Program-made: the position numbers and the translations under genes
Notes under the pieces: generated by a model
The model's input: the letters and a program-made list of their open reading frames with translations, nothing else
Database searches by the model: none
Told to the model about the DNA's origin: nothing
Shown here: piece by piece, positions 55,490-64,000 of the stretch
How positions within the stretch are numbered: the stretch's first letter is position 1
Layout of the letters: each line of letters begins with the position of its first letter
Assembly: GCA_001600495.1 (NCBI GenBank)
Contig: BCKE01000030.1
Coordinates: 223,814 to 287,813, forward strand
Direction of reading: 5' to 3'
DNA length: 64,000 bases
Source of the DNA: Pilasporangium apinafurcum
Taxonomy: Eukaryota; Oomycota; Peronosporomycetes; Pythiales; Pythiaceae

Positions 55490-57570
55490 TCAAGCCCCAA
55501 GTATCATGGAGCCAATCTGCGTCGACAGGAAATGGTCCTTATCTTCGGCGTGGCTCAAGTAGCTCTGCACACTGCTGTCGTCCGGGTCCAATTGCTGTAC
55601 GCACGGATCAGCATCCACGAGTTGGACCGTCAATTGTGGGTCTTTGGCATACACCAATAATCCTACCGCTGCCACTGTATCCTCCTCCGCGTCGTCCGCC
55701 TCCACTTCTCCTTGTCCTTGCTCGCCACCCTCTTCTGCACCAGTATCTGCCTCCACTTCTGCCTCTACTTCTCCTTCAACAGGCTCTTCTTGTTCTGGCT
55801 CCTCCTCCACTTCCTCCTCGTTTTCAACAGGTACGAATCCCTTTGAGAAGGCAAAGTCGTAACTCCTCGCAATGTGCATGAACTTGTCCGACTGATCTTT
55901 GGCGAACGCGCTGATGTACTTACTGCGTGTAGCCCGTCCACTCTTCACACGCGTCACCCGGAAAGACACAAACCACGTGCCCGACTCCAAAAACACTTCT
56001 TTGTTCACGCTACGAGACATGATGATGGTCTGTTTCGAGCGCACAAAGTACTCCGTTGCACCAGCTTTCCGTACACGAAAGTGCAGTCGGAAATCGTACT
56101 GACCCTCAAGTCCAACAATGTACCGCGTATCGATTCGCTGCAACACGATTGACACTAGTCCGCTTTGTGTGAGCACGATCTTGAATTCCTGGTCAGCAAA
56201 CTGCGCCGGCCAGGTCACGGGTGTCTGCGTCCAGCACTGCGCAATTGTCCACTCTGGCGTGAAGATACGCGTGCGGTCAAAGTCGGTAAACGTCTTGAGG
56301 AAATCCTTGTAGGACATCCAGAATGCTCCATCGTCGCCAAAGCGATGCTCTAGCAGTGTCATCCACTCGGCCGTCCATTCAGGGGAGCCGTCACTCCAAG
56401 GCCCATTCCATTCTGACTGACCCCACGGATTGCGCACTTTCACGAGTCGCTGCCCGTTCACCTCGACTGCTTTTAAGACAGAATAGGCGTGGTTCGTGAT
56501 GATACCATTCACGCTGTCAGCGTTCACATAACTAATGCCACAGGCGAAGAGCACATCTTTGTTGACATTTACCAACTCTTCTGTCCAGAACCGATCTTTG
56601 TCAAGAATATCGCGTGAGATGATCTCTGTAGTGACACCACCCGTTAGATCTTCGACCCCTTCACCGGTGAACCCACCCTGGATGGCGTAGTAGTCACCAT
56701 GGGCCTTGGCAAAGGCCTTTTCCAGCAGCGGTAACCACGTTTCATTCGAATCGGCACACTTGGCAAAATGTAGTGCATTTGAGCCACGCTGCACCGCGTC
56801 AATATACTGCTTCTCTGTGGGAAAAGCTGTTTTCATGGCATCGTCAGCGTCAGCGTAATCGCCGTGTGTGACGAAGAGCTGATCGTCGATGACCTCGGAG
56901 ATCCACTCGCCATCCCGGAAGAAGATGAAACCATACACGCCCACCTCTAATGGTATTTATTGACACAAGGCAGAAATCAAGTCAGACATATAAACACTCA
57001 ATATAGCCAAGTGTCACTCAATCTCGCTCAATAAAAAAACTTACGTTCGTCTCGCGCGACACAGATGCTGTCGAGTAAGGACGGGATATTGGCAATGGTG
57101 GCGCAAGCAGCCAAGAACCAACAATCGCCCATACCGCCCTGCTTGATATCATTCGCATCGATGCCATCAACGATAAACTTGGGGTCATCAAAGATGTCCT
57201 CTACGCGGCGGACAGCACCAGGTACATCCAGACCTTCGATATCCTCCGCTTCCTGACGAAGGCCATTCAGACAGAACATAGGGTTCTCAGACAAATCAAA
57301 ATGCGGATCGCGATACTTGATATTGTCCATGCGACACTCTTTTGAGATCTTCGCCACTTTACGGCGGCATTCTTGGATAGCCTTATCTCTTCCCTCTGTA
57401 GCCACAATACTGCGTGCTTCTTTTTGCGGTTTTAGCTCCGTGAGGTCATTGATGATGAGATGGTCTTGTCGCTTGTATTCCCGCTTGACAACCGTCGCGG
57501 CGGCAACAGTGCCAATCTTGACGGATGAGACCGTCGACGTGACAATCGTCGATTTTTTTACTTGTGCCAT
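55490..57570 (-). CDS. Calpain-type cysteine protease
   Basis: Two exons, 57570-57045 and 56946-55490, separated by a 98-bp GTAAGT...TAG intron; the join gives VARDEQVGVYGFIFF in frame. The 660-residue product has an N-terminal extension of about 80 residues, the CysPc domain (about 90-410) and a C2-like domain III (about 415-535). The catalytic triad is complete: C150 in GGMGDCWFLA, H328 in TNHAYSV and N348 in VRNPWGQ, with the preceding W/GG pattern normal. It should be a calcium-dependent cytosolic endopeptidase. An acidic E-rich stretch (about 540-600) replaces the EF-hand domain of classical calpains, and a short conserved-looking tail follows. The exon boundary falls just after the active-site helix. 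Confidence 0.93.
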
Positions 57571-58282
57571 TTTGCAGCTTGATCGGGAAGAGGATGGTGG
57601 TGATGTCGAAGATTCGCAAATGAGCTACTCGTTCACTCCTTCTCTCCATCTATCGACTTCTGTGTTCAATGTGTGGGTACATTTTGATATGCATTTGTTA
57701 CCCAAAACTGATTTTATTGAATTTGACAAAACCAGGTGTGTCTAAAGGGATATAAAAGGAAGATGAGATGAGCTGATATAACGTGTTTTAATAATACATT
57801 TACAAACATACCTTGCTTTTAAGTTTTCGTCATTGGGTTCAGTTCAAGACAGATTTATTTAGTGCCTTTAATAACAAAAAGTGGTGAATCAAAAGTGTAT
57901 ATACTAAAATAAGGTATAGCGCGATCTCTTCAAGTCTGAGTGACCTATTTTGATGGTTGTCACTGTTGAAATATATATGTGTTCAAGTGCTCGTTTGACT
58001 ACTGTTGCAATGGCTACGTGCATGAATCGCCACAACGCGCTCTCTAGCTGTTCAAGCATGGCTTGGTAGATCACAAAAGATTCCTTACATTGATTCGAAT
58101 TCTTGCTTTTTTGGCAGATTTGGTCTATGTTTAGGCTATGAGCAGTTTCCTTGTTCGTTTCCTGCTGGTATGATGTATAAATGGAACCATCAATTCAAAA
58201 TGGCAAAATCGTGTAATCGCTGTTGTTGATAGTAGTGCAGCCACTTCATTAGCAACATCACAAGTAGTTCACCGCCATCAAC
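57571..58282. other. Divergent intergenic region, calpain and anoctamin promoters
   Basis: About 0.7 kb between two divergent genes. Right half AT-rich; CCACTTCATTAGCAACATC at 58241-58259 is a weak initiator candidate for the anoctamin gene. Confidence 0.55.
57611..57626 (-). promoter_or_regulatory. Initiator-like element of the calpain gene
   Basis: Minus strand AGCTCATTTGCGAATC resembles the oomycete GCTCATTYYNCAWTTT core, 41-56 bases upstream of the start codon, the usual leader length. Confidence 0.5.
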
Positions 58283-61200
58283 ATGGAGGTTGTGCCAACT
58301 GGTACGCTTCCGCTGTTGGCTCCTCCCAGCGGTGACACATTCAAGTTCCGCAAACGCCACAATGATCTTGACGAACAAAAGGAAGAAGCATTGCGCATGC
58401 AAATCCGCCAACATATCGGAACGTCCGTCTATGCAGCGAAACCTACCCGAAAGCAGCAACAGAGAAACAAACAACAGCACCAACGTAGTGGAGTGGAGGC
58501 ATCTTCTTCTTCCTCCTCCTCTATTGGTGGAGGCGTAGTGGATACTCTTGGCGGAGCGTACAACGGAATAGACGTTAGTGCTCTGTGGACATCCACATCT
58601 TCTTCCTTCACAATCTCCTCTGCGCTCAAGTTTGTACAGCGACTGCTCTGGTTTTCAGACGAAGATATGGCTGAGGAGATCGATGATATGGACCCAAAGA
58701 TCACGGCAGGCAAGAAATTCTTGGCTGGCGTCGAAGCGTTTGCCATGCTCGCAGAAAATGAACTTGCCCAGCTTATTGCACTCTCAGAACTGCGAACATA
58801 CCAAGCAGGGGACATTGTCCTGGACGATGAGCGGCAAGCTGATGGGCTCTACATCATACTCACTGGTACGGCTGGTCGCTTTGCATGTACTGATGGTAGT
58901 CTAGATGAGACTGCCCCTTCAGAAGTCTTTGGGTATCAAGAACATTTTGGGATCATCATTTCTCCCACAGAGGCAGCAAGCGCTTCTATGGAGGAGCGGC
59001 CAGAAACCGCAATAGTGTGTACATCCGACACACTTGAGTGCATCTGGCTGTCCGAACTGGTCGTGCGCATGCTCAACATTCAACCGCGCATGGAGCATGA
59101 ATTTGTGCTTATTCTACACAATCATCGCGGTCAATCAGGGGACGACCTGAAAAGCCAGGAGGACATTCTCCTTCGCTTGCTGCGTGCAGGGCTGCATGTG
59201 ACTGTACTGGCCAATACACGCAACACGACAAACTGTATTGTGTTGTTGCTTAGTGCTCCTCTGTGGTTGTTAGCACGAGAGGATAAACTCATGGCAATGG
59301 AACGCATCGTTGAGAATCACGCGGAAGAAGATTCACGCAATGTCGGGGATGATTACGAGTACCATGGCGAGACAATGACCGCGTCCGACCGAATTGCCGC
59401 TTTTGCGTCAATCCTCACGCGCAGTTCCACAGATAAACCACCTGGTGTGGGGATTAGAGGCATCACGAACAACCAAGACCCAATCATCCGCGACATTTTT
59501 CCCCTACATGACCCAAGTATGACCGACTTTATCCTCTCGACTTGGTTTACCGAGAGCCATTCGTCCGCAACGAAACGTCTGTTCTTAATGCGCGTGAAGG
59601 ACTATTTCGGACTGCGAATTGCATTCTTCACGGCATTTGTACGGCTTTACAACGCTGCTCTGGTCTATCCGGCGTGTATGGGTGCGATACTTTGGATGTT
59701 TGTGCGATGGATGCACTATCGATCGTATGTGAAAGCGTTAGGCATCTACGGGCTCTGCATCGCGTTCATCTGGGCACCATCTTTTATCAAACGCTGGAGT
59801 CGGTACCAGAACTCACTGCTCGTCGAGTGGAATTTACTCGGTACAAAAGAAGTAGCTCAACCGAACCCAGAGTTTCGAGACTTTGTAGTCGAAACGGTCA
59901 ATGTCGCGGGTGAGGGGGAACCGCCAGACTACGTTGAGGTCAAGACTTATGACTATAGGAAACGGTGGCCGAAATACGCGATTTTTGCGCTCTTTTGTGC
60001 CATTTGCCTCGTGTTGATGTTCGTGTTTGTCGGGGTGTATGTGCAGTGGTACATCATCGCCGTGATGACGCCAATGTGCACTGACCCTCGTTGCCCAGAG
60101 TTTTTGGATGTTGAAGGTGGCTGTGTCGAACATTGCAACGCACTTTTTGCTCAGGGCGAATCACTTCTTTTTATGAAACAAATCACAACCGGCTGCTCGG
60201 ATTATTGCGATCTGTCTAATTTTGATCGAGGGTACTACCGATGTGACGCTCCGTTGGTCGGGTGTTTCCAGACCGAGCGGGGTATTGTTGGTACAGCAAG
60301 GTGGTTCTACGTGCTCGTGCAAGGTATCGTGTTGGGTTTGACGCTTGACATTGTCTTTCTCGCCATCTTTGAAGCCACAGCTTTAGGGTTCAACCGATGG
60401 GAAAACTATCAGACCGAGCAAGAAAGCGAGCGACGATGCATTGAAAAGATTTTCCTATTCAATTGGGTCGGATACTTCTATTGGTTTTTCCTATTGGCGT
60501 TTGTCTACGTACCCAATGGTGCTGATGTACAAGAATTCGTTCGCGCGCACATTGATCCGCTGACAGTGTTTTCAAAACACAATATTCGCTTCAGTCGGTA
60601 CTGGATCGATGGACTCATCAGCATGGACTCGGCGTTTGTCACACCCATGATTGTCACGCAGGCACTTAATTTGGTCATCAACACTTTTGTGCCGTACCTG
60701 CTGCGGCGCGCTATCATCAAAGCGCGTGATTCTTATCATATCAAGAAGGAAAAACTCTCGTCAGCATTAAAAATGGGCAAACGCAAGCAGGAGAAGTTGC
60801 GATCCCTTCTTCCTGGCGGAAATGGAGAAGGCAGTTACCTTCAAGAGTTGAATGGTGCTAGTAGCGCGGCTGGTGGAGGTATTACATGTAGTAGTGTCGA
60901 AAGCGAGAGCGGTGAATACAATCTTTTCCAGGAAGCTGATGATCAGTGGACAAATCTCGCAGATCAGCAGATTGATCGTCATGAATTGAGCAAAACGTTG
61001 GCAGAGCGCGAGCCTATTACCGCCAAAGACTTGGACGCAGCAGTGCGTGAGCTCTTTGGCAGCATCTCCTTGCATGACAATCACATGCACGAGATCTGTG
61101 GTAGCATTACGAAAGATGATTTGGATGTTAACCAACTTACGAGCTACGAGTGGATCGATCGTGTCACACGTAACATCCAAGACAACAATCTGCGTGGTGT

Positions 61201-63151
61201 GTGGGAAACAGTAGGTACTAGTGATGACTCTGGTAGTCAAAAGAGTCTCAAGTTGCGGTTTATCACGCAATGGCAATGCCGAAACTACGAGTACACGGCC
61301 GACCGCATCTTGGAGGAGTCTTCCATGCCAAGCTATTCTCCGTTTGGCGATCTGTTGCATCTTGCAATCCAATTCTCATACACCATCATGTTCTCGGTCG
61401 TCTGGCCGTTTTGCTGCCTGTGCTCTTACTTTCGTAACGCTGTGGCGCTACGCTTTGACGCCATCAAGATGACGATCGACTGCAAGCGTGCTGTGCCTAG
61501 AAGAACAGTAGGTATTGGGCCCTGGCTCGGGGCATTTGGGTTCGAGATCTTTGTGGCGCAGATGATCGTACCAGCACTCTTTGTGTATGTGAGCGGGCAG
61601 TTGGACGCGTTCTTTGAGAGTTGTACAATTACTGACACGCGTTATGGCCCTGGCCAGTGTTTGACTTCGTCAGGCCGTCTTGCGGCGTTCTGTTCGCTCG
61701 AGAACGTGGGGATTGCAGTTTGCTTCCTCGTGTATTGGAAGAAGGACGACATATCAAACCAAACGGCGGTCAAGGTCATCGCGCACTCGCGCAAGTTGCG
61801 ACACAACTTACGGAAATCTGTGCGAATGATCGGCGAGACTATTTTAGTCTGTGAACAGAGCTCCGTGAGATCGGAGCTGACGCACCGTCGATCACATCCG
61901 AATTACCAACAGCACAAAAATCCATCTGAGTCTGCAGGAATCACAACAGATTTCTACGCATCAAGTGATCCGTCCGCCATGTTTGCTGTCGATCTGAGCA
62001 CTACCAACGACATGGATCAGCGGTCACTACTGCATCGTCGACGTCTAAACACCTCCGGTTCATCAGCTGATTTGAATATGATGAGCGCAGGCGCATCAGT
62101 ACTGCCTGTCTCTACTGCAGCGATGACGATGGACTCAAGTCTCATAGCAGTGGAGCGTGTGTGTGAATGGCGTGAAGGCACGGTGTCGTGGGTTAAGAAT
62201 GGCCGCATCAAGGTCAATTTTAGTGGAGGCCGGAAACTTAGCGGTGGCAGCGCCATGCTTCACAGAAACACGGGCGACGTTTGGTTGAACACCACCGACA
62301 AGCATGTACTAATGGATCCAACGCCTGTACGCGTGTTTGAAGTGGGGATGCCGGTGCTGCTGGCATCCAAAAAATTTGGCCGGTGGCTGGACGCAGTCGT
62401 CACGAGGTTGGACAATAAGGACCGCTTTGGTAACGAGTTAGCGTACATGCCAAACGAGATGCATTTCACATTCGTGGAGGCGCAGAATCTGCGCGCCTCG
62501 ACCTCGCGTCATGGTGTCGATCCATATTGCGTCTTGACTGTTCATGGCGGTGGATCTACGGTTAAACATGCCACAAGTATCAAACGACGCGCTGTGAATC
62601 CCGTTTGGGACGAACAAGTTGTCTTCCAACTCTCTGAGCGTGAGCTTTACGGCACCTCGTCCAATGACAGAGCAAGGAGTCATGAGAATTTTGTAGTAAC
62701 CCATGGGGGTACTACTAGCCCGACTGTGTCTGGTGCTGGAATCTCTGGTCCTGTCCGTACACTTAGGGTGAGTGTATTCAACAACGACCCGTTTGCCATG
62801 CACGAATCTTTGGGCGACGTAGAGATCGATCTCAACCAGTTCCGTATGAGTGGTCAAAAGCACCGCCTGCTCATCCCACTATCCCACAAGCGTCATATCT
62901 GGACTCTCGACGCGATTCAGACGTTCATGAAGAAACAAATGCAGGCCGCTGATTACCCTACCGTCTTGGGTATGCCGCACTTATTGGTGGAGCTGCAATG
63001 GCTGGATACACGGTTGCCTACTAAAGTGTTTGTGAAAACCAAGGGACAACATCCACAACAGGAATTGATGCTTTCACGCAAGTTTTGCGAGACAAATCTT
63101 TGCTATGGTATCCAAAGTGACCAGATCCAACATGGGAAAGCAATCCCCTAA
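58283..63151 (+). CDS. Anoctamin (TMEM16) fused to cNMP-binding-like and C2 domains
   Basis: Single exon, 1,622 residues. Residues about 145-275 resemble a cyclic-nucleotide-binding beta-roll (YQAGDIVLDDERQADGLYIIL), but the phosphate cassette lacks FGE and is probably degenerate. An anoctamin body follows (about 300-1180): FPLHD (406-410), DYFGLRIAFFTAFVRLYNAAL, FIKRWSRYQNSLLVEWNLLG and FNRWENYQTEQESE are family hallmarks of this channel/lipid scramblase fold. Aligned without gaps to mouse TMEM16A around TM6-TM8, the six Ca2+ ligands become N796, N800, D1023, H1026, A1055 and D1059, so three acidic ones are lost. Residues about 1310-1380 form a small SH3/Tudor-like beta segment, and a C2 domain (about 1392-1550, with VDPYCVLTV and NPVWDEQVVFQL) ends the protein. 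It likely sits in the plasma or an internal membrane. Confidence 0.88.
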   Translation: MEVVPTGTLPLLAPPSGDTFKFRKRHNDLDEQKEEALRMQIRQHIGTSVYAAKPTRKQQQRNKQQHQRSGVEASSSSSSSIGGGVVDTLGGAYNGIDVSALWTSTSSSFTISSALKFVQRLLWFSDEDMAEEIDDMDPKITAGKKFLAGVEAFAMLAENELAQLIALSELRTYQAGDIVLDDERQADGLYIILTGTAGRFACTDGSLDETAPSEVFGYQEHFGIIISPTEAASASMEERPETAIVCTSDTLECIWLSELVVRMLNIQPRMEHEFVLILHNHRGQSGDDLKSQEDILLRLLRAGLHVTVLANTRNTTNCIVLLLSAPLWLLAREDKLMAMERIVENHAEEDSRNVGDDYEYHGETMTASDRIAAFASILTRSSTDKPPGVGIRGITNNQDPIIRDIFPLHDPSMTDFILSTWFTESHSSATKRLFLMRVKDYFGLRIAFFTAFVRLYNAALVYPACMGAILWMFVRWMHYRSYVKALGIYGLCIAFIWAPSFIKRWSRYQNSLLVEWNLLGTKEVAQPNPEFRDFVVETVNVAGEGEPPDYVEVKTYDYRKRWPKYAIFALFCAICLVLMFVFVGVYVQWYIIAVMTPMCTDPRCPEFLDVEGGCVEHCNALFAQGESLLFMKQITTGCSDYCDLSNFDRGYYRCDAPLVGCFQTERGIVGTARWFYVLVQGIVLGLTLDIVFLAIFEATALGFNRWENYQTEQESERRCIEKIFLFNWVGYFYWFFLLAFVYVPNGADVQEFVRAHIDPLTVFSKHNIRFSRYWIDGLISMDSAFVTPMIVTQALNLVINTFVPYLLRRAIIKARDSYHIKKEKLSSALKMGKRKQEKLRSLLPGGNGEGSYLQELNGASSAAGGGITCSSVESESGEYNLFQEADDQWTNLADQQIDRHELSKTLAEREPITAKDLDAAVRELFGSISLHDNHMHEICGSITKDDLDVNQLTSYEWIDRVTRNIQDNNLRGVWETVGTSDDSGSQKSLKLRFITQWQCRNYEYTADRILEESSMPSYSPFGDLLHLAIQFSYTIMFSVVWPFCCLCSYFRNAVALRFDAIKMTIDCKRAVPRRTVGIGPWLGAFGFEIFVAQMIVPALFVYVSGQLDAFFESCTITDTRYGPGQCLTSSGRLAAFCSLENVGIAVCFLVYWKKDDISNQTAVKVIAHSRKLRHNLRKSVRMIGETILVCEQSSVRSELTHRRSHPNYQQHKNPSESAGITTDFYASSDPSAMFAVDLSTTNDMDQRSLLHRRRLNTSGSSADLNMMSAGASVLPVSTAAMTMDSSLIAVERVCEWREGTVSWVKNGRIKVNFSGGRKLSGGSAMLHRNTGDVWLNTTDKHVLMDPTPVRVFEVGMPVLLASKKFGRWLDAVVTRLDNKDRFGNELAYMPNEMHFTFVEAQNLRASTSRHGVDPYCVLTVHGGGSTVKHATSIKRRAVNPVWDEQVVFQLSERELYGTSSNDRARSHENFVVTHGGTTSPTVSGAGISGPVRTLRVSVFNNDPFAMHESLGDVEIDLNQFRMSGQKHRLLIPLSHKRHIWTLDAIQTFMKKQMQAADYPTVLGMPHLLVELQWLDTRLPTKVFVKTKGQHPQQELMLSRKFCETNLCYGIQSDQIQHGKAIP

Positions 63152-63806
63152 AAAAATATATATATACAGATAATGGAAGATAGACATGACCTAAATTAAA
63201 GACATTCTTGTACTTGTCCAAGGTTACCAACTTAAGTAACGTTAACATCCGCGACTGGCGCTTTTGTGTGTGTGTGTGGCAGATACCAAAAAAGCAAAAA
63301 GAATTGTTAGGAGAGCCAGACGATCTGACAAATCGATCCACCGCGTAATCTAAAGTACCATTCTCCGATACCGAGCGACATGTTTGTACTGTAGCATGTT
63401 ACTTTGGAAAAACTTGTGTAAACTGCTTCTATCTTGGAAGGTATGTCGCTTCCTCTCTCTCCCTCCCTATACAACAAAAACGTGAGTGGATCCACAAGTA
63501 CCGACGTCACTGTGGACCATCGCACTTCGAAAACCTCGACGCGGTTTACACCAAAGTGTTACTCACCACTAGCTGCACGTTTTATGGAGCGATTTACGTC
63601 GGACAATGTGAGGGGAACCTTGTGCCCTATAAATGCATCCACAAGGACCAAATTCTATTTTTTTGATAATTTTTCTGTACAGATGCATCCTACTACCGTG
63701 GTTAGGTGTTTCTAGTATGCTCTTTTTCATGAGGGACCGGCACATAAGACAATGGAGAGTCAGTGTCTTTCGTTTTTTTTCCATTTTTTTCAAATTATAA
63801 AAGTGA
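63152..63806. other. Intergenic region downstream of the anoctamin gene
   Basis: Contains an AT dinucleotide tract (63156-63166) and a TG run (63264-63278). No supported gene. Confidence 0.5.
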
Positions 63807-64000
63807 ATTTCTCTAAATTTAGACTTGAGCTCTCAGTTCCATCATTTGGCTGTTATTGCGGGACAGCTTAGCGATCTGATCCGCTGCTTACGGAAGAGAA
63901 AGAAGGCTCCGCTGACTCTCTCCCTACCGTTAGTCGTTTGTATTGGCGTGCTCCCACTCGTCTCTATAGCCATCGTCCCCTCACACTCCGTCGCTCCCGT
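63807..64000 (+). other. Open frame with hydrophobic helix running off the window edge
   Basis: The frame is open from 63807 to the end of the window and encodes a basic stretch (LRKRKKAP) and then a hydrophobic helix (LVVCIGVLPLVSIAIV), like a signal anchor. It has no ATG. A pyrimidine-rich AG at 63835-63836 could be a 3' splice site, so this may be an exon of a gene continuing to the right. Confidence 0.25.

Overview
The window reads as nuclear DNA of an oomycete (stramenopile). The evidence is: long, mostly intronless eukaryotic genes packed on both strands; short GTAAGT-type introns of 71-98 bp; an oomycete-style initiator plus flanking promoter region upstream of two genes; an oomycete-type bZIP gene; and a giant GCC2/GCC3-repeat membrane protein. 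GC content looks moderate, which would fit a downy mildew, Albugo or Aphanomyces-like genome better than a GC-rich Phytophthora or Pythium, but I cannot name the species. I saw no prokaryotic, viral or LTR material.

Left part (1-16.4 kb): a nuclear-pore cluster. A full Nup98-Nup96 precursor (1212-7493, +) carries FG repeats, a GLEBS motif, an inserted ubiquitin-like domain, an autoproteolytic HF|S site and a Nup96 module. It faces two inverted Nup98-only paralogues (7686-10142, -, and 12169-15207, -). Both paralogues stop at a codon placed exactly where autoproteolysis cuts the precursor. They share an N-terminus and a duplicated promoter. The distal one also carries an almost perfect 1,007-bp copy of the precursor's FG region beside its own degenerate version of that segment. 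An aldo-keto reductase gene lies between the paralogues and a small PH-domain gene follows.

Middle (17.2-42.6 kb): a four-exon gene of 23.6 kb of coding sequence encodes a predicted type I membrane protein of about 7,870 residues. It has a signal peptide, Calx-beta-like segments, an array of dozens of GCC2/GCC3 cysteine repeats, a cupredoxin-like juxtamembrane segment, one transmembrane helix and a roughly 4,000-residue cytoplasmic coiled coil built on a ~428-residue superrepeat. It is transcribed divergently, from a 172-bp spacer, from a four-exon WD40 gene for the U5 snRNP 40-kDa protein.

Right part (43.4-64 kb): a PERK-like eIF2-alpha kinase, an unrecognised coiled-coil protein, an MFS sugar porter, a VTT/DedA-family membrane protein, a bZIP factor, a two-exon calpain, and an anoctamin (TMEM16) fused to an N-terminal cyclic-nucleotide-binding-like domain and a C-terminal C2 domain. 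Most genes here are unrelated neighbours; the nucleoporin cluster is the only clear functional grouping.
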